A stretch of DNA of 64,000 nucleotides. Origin: Euclidia mi (taxonomy: Eukaryota > Arthropoda > Insecta > Lepidoptera > Erebidae). Shown one piece after another: positions 61,402-64,000 of this stretch. Below the pieces are notes generated by a model. That model made no database searches and was not told the origin of the DNA. It saw only the letters and a program-made list of their open reading frames with translations. How positions within the stretch are numbered: position 1 is the stretch's first letter; each line of letters begins with the position of its first letter. Made by a program: the position numbers and the translations under genes. Where the stretch lies: assembly GCA_944739405.2 (NCBI GenBank), contig OX123200.2:6588761-6652760 (forward strand), given 5' to 3'.

Positions 61402-61415
61402 AGGATTATTTTTAG

Positions 61416-62411
61416 AACAGTCCCGCTCTAGAACAAATCCTTTGTCGCGGGAGACTTACACAAAGCACTTTATAGATCACACAAAGTATTGTCTCGTGTG
61501 GAAATCGAACCCACAACATTTGGCTTAGTGGCGCAGCGAGGCAACCGCTACGCCAACCGTGCAGTCAAAATGCAGTCAGTATGCAACAAAAATGCTAAGT
61601 TCCCATAGTGCATGGAAAACACTGCATCCAATAACAAAGTGTCTCAACATATGTGGAAAACCCACGTATTTTCCTGTGAACGGGCAGCATACGCAACTCA
61701 TTAGGCCTTGAGCACACGGTCAGACTGCGCGACGAATCGCATTGACATTGCGGTGACATTTAGTTGTAAAGGCTTTATGGTCGCATAAATGCATTCGTTA
61801 TTATTGATTCATTGATGTTTTTTTACTGCTGACGTACTACTACTGGTTTGTTAAGATATTCTTCGGTGTATCATTCAATCAAATTTCATTACAGTAGCGT
61901 TAGAGCATTTAATAAAAAAACTGATGTTGTTCATGTAATGAATAACACTTACCAGGTAACTAACAAGCATAGCTAGATATATTTCTAATCACATAGGCAA
62001 ATACTACAGATAAATAACACCCATACACAGAACAAAATTACTGTGATTATCACACAAATATTTGTCGTTGGTGGGAATCAAATCCGGGACCTTCATCTTA
62101 GTAGATAGGATCTCAAAACACGAGACCAAGAGGCTGGTCAAATTTACCCAACAACAGCCCACAATCATTCTTCAATTATGAAATTCTAGTTACACAGGCA
62201 TGTCAATATACAAAGTCTAACAAACATCGAAGTTATATTACACACTCGGATATATAAGTGGACTCAACATTTTCCTTCACCGTGACCGCTAGTAACAACT
62301 GATAATTCGTTATGCTCATCAACAGACAAGTTAGAATTACGTAACCTACTCGAAACATGTCGAAATGTAGGTACGTCATAGTTGTTGAATGGCTTTCCTA
62401 TTTTGTAAACT
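61416..62411. other. No gene; two SINE-head remnants
   Basis: 61490-61565 (reverse, GTTGGCGTAGCGGTTGCCTC, B-box GGGTTCGATTTCC) and 62055-62140 (reverse, CCCGGATTTGATTCCCACC) are tRNA-like heads without bodies. The remainder is AT-rich. Confidence 0.55.
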
Positions 62412-62660
62412 GCGTTGTGGTGACGGATTAAGAATACGGAATGTCACCATCCCATATCATCCCATGGATGTCGTAAGAGCCGACAGAGGGAGCATATTAT
62501 GCAGAGAACAGCACTGTAAGAGAAGGAAACTTGACACAACAAACCCTATACCAACCCGTTTGGCCAGCGTGGTATTGTATTGTAGGCCAATTCCTCCTTT
62601 CAAAGAAGAGGCCTAGTCCAGCAGTGGACTGTTAAAGGCTGATGATGACGATGATGATGA
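62412..62660 (+). repeat. Repeat family A (copy 7)
   Basis: Full copy with a longer (GATGAT)n tail. See 4417-4645. Confidence 0.85.
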
Positions 62661-63045
62661 AACTGCAATTACATAATATATGGAATATTTAAATTATTTA
62701 CTTCAAAATTAAGATATTTTGTACACATAGATGCGTTGTTCTCGTTGGATGTTGGATCAAAGCGAAGTAATTAAATCCGACATTCATTAAATCACGCTCT
62801 TACCTCCTCGGCCACCTGTAGTTCTAGCGTAATATATTTTCTAAAATAATTGTGTTATTTTTATTTTGTTATTTTTTCGATACAAATAATAGTCACCTGA
62901 ATTTGTCATTAAATGCCTAACACAATAACATAAAGCTCCTGAGATCAGTAACTGTATCCTAGCTAGATCGATTTATTGCCCCGAAACCCTCTTTCATAAA
63001 ACATACGAAAATCGTACGAGCTGTTTCTGAGATTCAGATAGATAG
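62661..63045. other. No gene seen
   Basis: AT-rich. Confidence 0.5.
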
Positions 63046-63252
63046 ATATATAAAATCCTTGCGTTACTGACTGACTGACAGACACGCTACAGCCGAAACT
63101 ATTGGGCGCAGGAAGCTGAAATTTGGCATGTATGTTCCTTAGGGACCGTAGGGGTGCACTAAGAAGGGATTTCCCGAAATTCCCACGGGATCGGCCAAAA
63201 CGGGTATATTATAAAAAAATGCAGGCGTAGCTGCTGGCGTCCTCTAGTTTAT
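63046..63252 (+). repeat. Repeat family D (full copy)
   Basis: TATATAAAATCCTTGCGTTA, ACTGACTGACAGAC, GACCGTAGGGGTGCACTAAG then AAGGG and end GCTGCTGGCGTCCTCTAGTT. Best-preserved copy together with 10045-10262. Confidence 0.8.
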
Positions 63253-64000
63253 ATATAAGAATAGCCCGTTTAAAGTTATTAGATTAGGTAGATGAAAATG
63301 CTATTTATACTAGATAGTTATATCTGAAAGTTTTCGCTCCAAAGCACAACATTTAATACCTAATCTATTTCAAATGTATTTTTGACGACTAGTCGTAAGT
63401 TAGGACGGGGCCTAATACTTGTGAAAGTATAGGCACTATAGGCGTATGTTAAGATCTGATAGGTATTATGCAGTAGTTTTATGTCTAGCCTAGTTTTATG
63501 TTTTATTGGTTGTAGGTAATTACGTTGCTTTTGCGTCATATGGACGTTCTTTTTATGTACGTTCTTGTATGTTATGATATTTTGCGTTGTCATTAGTTAG
63601 GTACTTAGAAAGTTAAAAGTGAAAATGTATTGTGAATATAATGTAAGCATAATATGTTCTTTCAGTTGACAGGCCTGTATTCCAAGGTAAAGGGTCACTT
63701 CTTAGTTCAAAATTGAGATATTTACGTTATTATTTAGTCTTTCTTTCGCAGAAAACATTTTAGAACCTTTCAACTCATTTTGTCCAGTAGTGTCGGAGCG
63801 ACTTAGCTGTAATATACAGGCACACAATCGATTCTATACGGGTTCCATGATTATTGGTATTTACCTGTGGTAATGCCGTTCGGTACCATAAACATTTTTA
63901 GAAGTAAATACTTTGTATTTTAAACATGTTCTAAACATTACCTTTTACATCTACGTTCTAGCCACTTAGTAATATACGTACAGTGTATACGTACAATTTA
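63253..64000. other. No gene seen
   Basis: AT-rich; a 77-codon minus frame at 63360-63593 is unrecognised. Confidence 0.5.

Noticed and set aside
61068..61528. Overlapping 103- and 124-codon ORFs on both strands
   Set aside because: They lie in a 254-bp GC-rich retroposon with a target duplication and extend past its ends; a composition effect.

Overview
The window looks like nuclear DNA of a moth or butterfly (Lepidoptera). It is AT-rich, dense in transposable elements, and most of those are of lepidopteran type: Lep1-like Helitrons ending in a GC hairpin plus CTAGT, tRNA-derived SINEs, retroposons with a GGCTGATGATGATG 3' tail, CR1-, RTE- and R1/LOA-type LINE pieces, and many fold-back MITEs. 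The order-level assignment rests on remembered family resemblance; the species cannot be told.

Layout. 1-3430 (minus): 5' part of an R1/LOA-type LINE, with ORF1, the endonuclease and the start of the reverse transcriptase, running off the left edge with one frameshift. 3430-29130: mosaic of SINEs, Helitrons, MITEs and broken LINEs (RTE-like at 9.4 and 14.6 kb, a Baculo_FP-like ORF1 piece at 25.5 kb, a CR1-like piece at 27.6 kb nested in a MITE) with no convincing host gene. 29132-37472 (minus): a complete gypsy/errantivirus-type endogenous retrovirus. It has two 250-bp LTRs that I read as identical, a GTAC target duplication, a primer binding site matching tRNA-Leu, gag, pol and env all open, and a gag-pol frameshift signal (T TTA AAC plus a stem-loop). 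37.5-47.9 kb: more SINEs, Helitrons and MITEs, including an inverted SINE pair and a near-perfect 52-bp palindrome.

47.9-52.0 kb (minus): the one convincing host gene. It encodes an 898-residue, roughly 24% cysteine protein of 22 full units plus a truncated one, mostly 39 residues long with ten Cys each. It looks like a giant multi-domain metallothionein. It has a non-coding first exon, a ~1.04-kb leader intron with consensus splice sites, a TATA box, a metal-response element and an antioxidant-response-like element. Part of the array is a higher-order repeat of 468 bp. Just upstream (52.4-53.4 kb) lies a large inverted-repeat element carrying a CXC (tesmin-like) cysteine-motif ORF.

53.4-64 kb: further SINEs, a hAT-like MITE, an RTE-like fragment and a GC-rich retroposon with a 14-bp target duplication. 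The strongest leads are the cysteine-rich gene with its stress/metal promoter, and the apparently young, intact endogenous retrovirus with its frameshift element.
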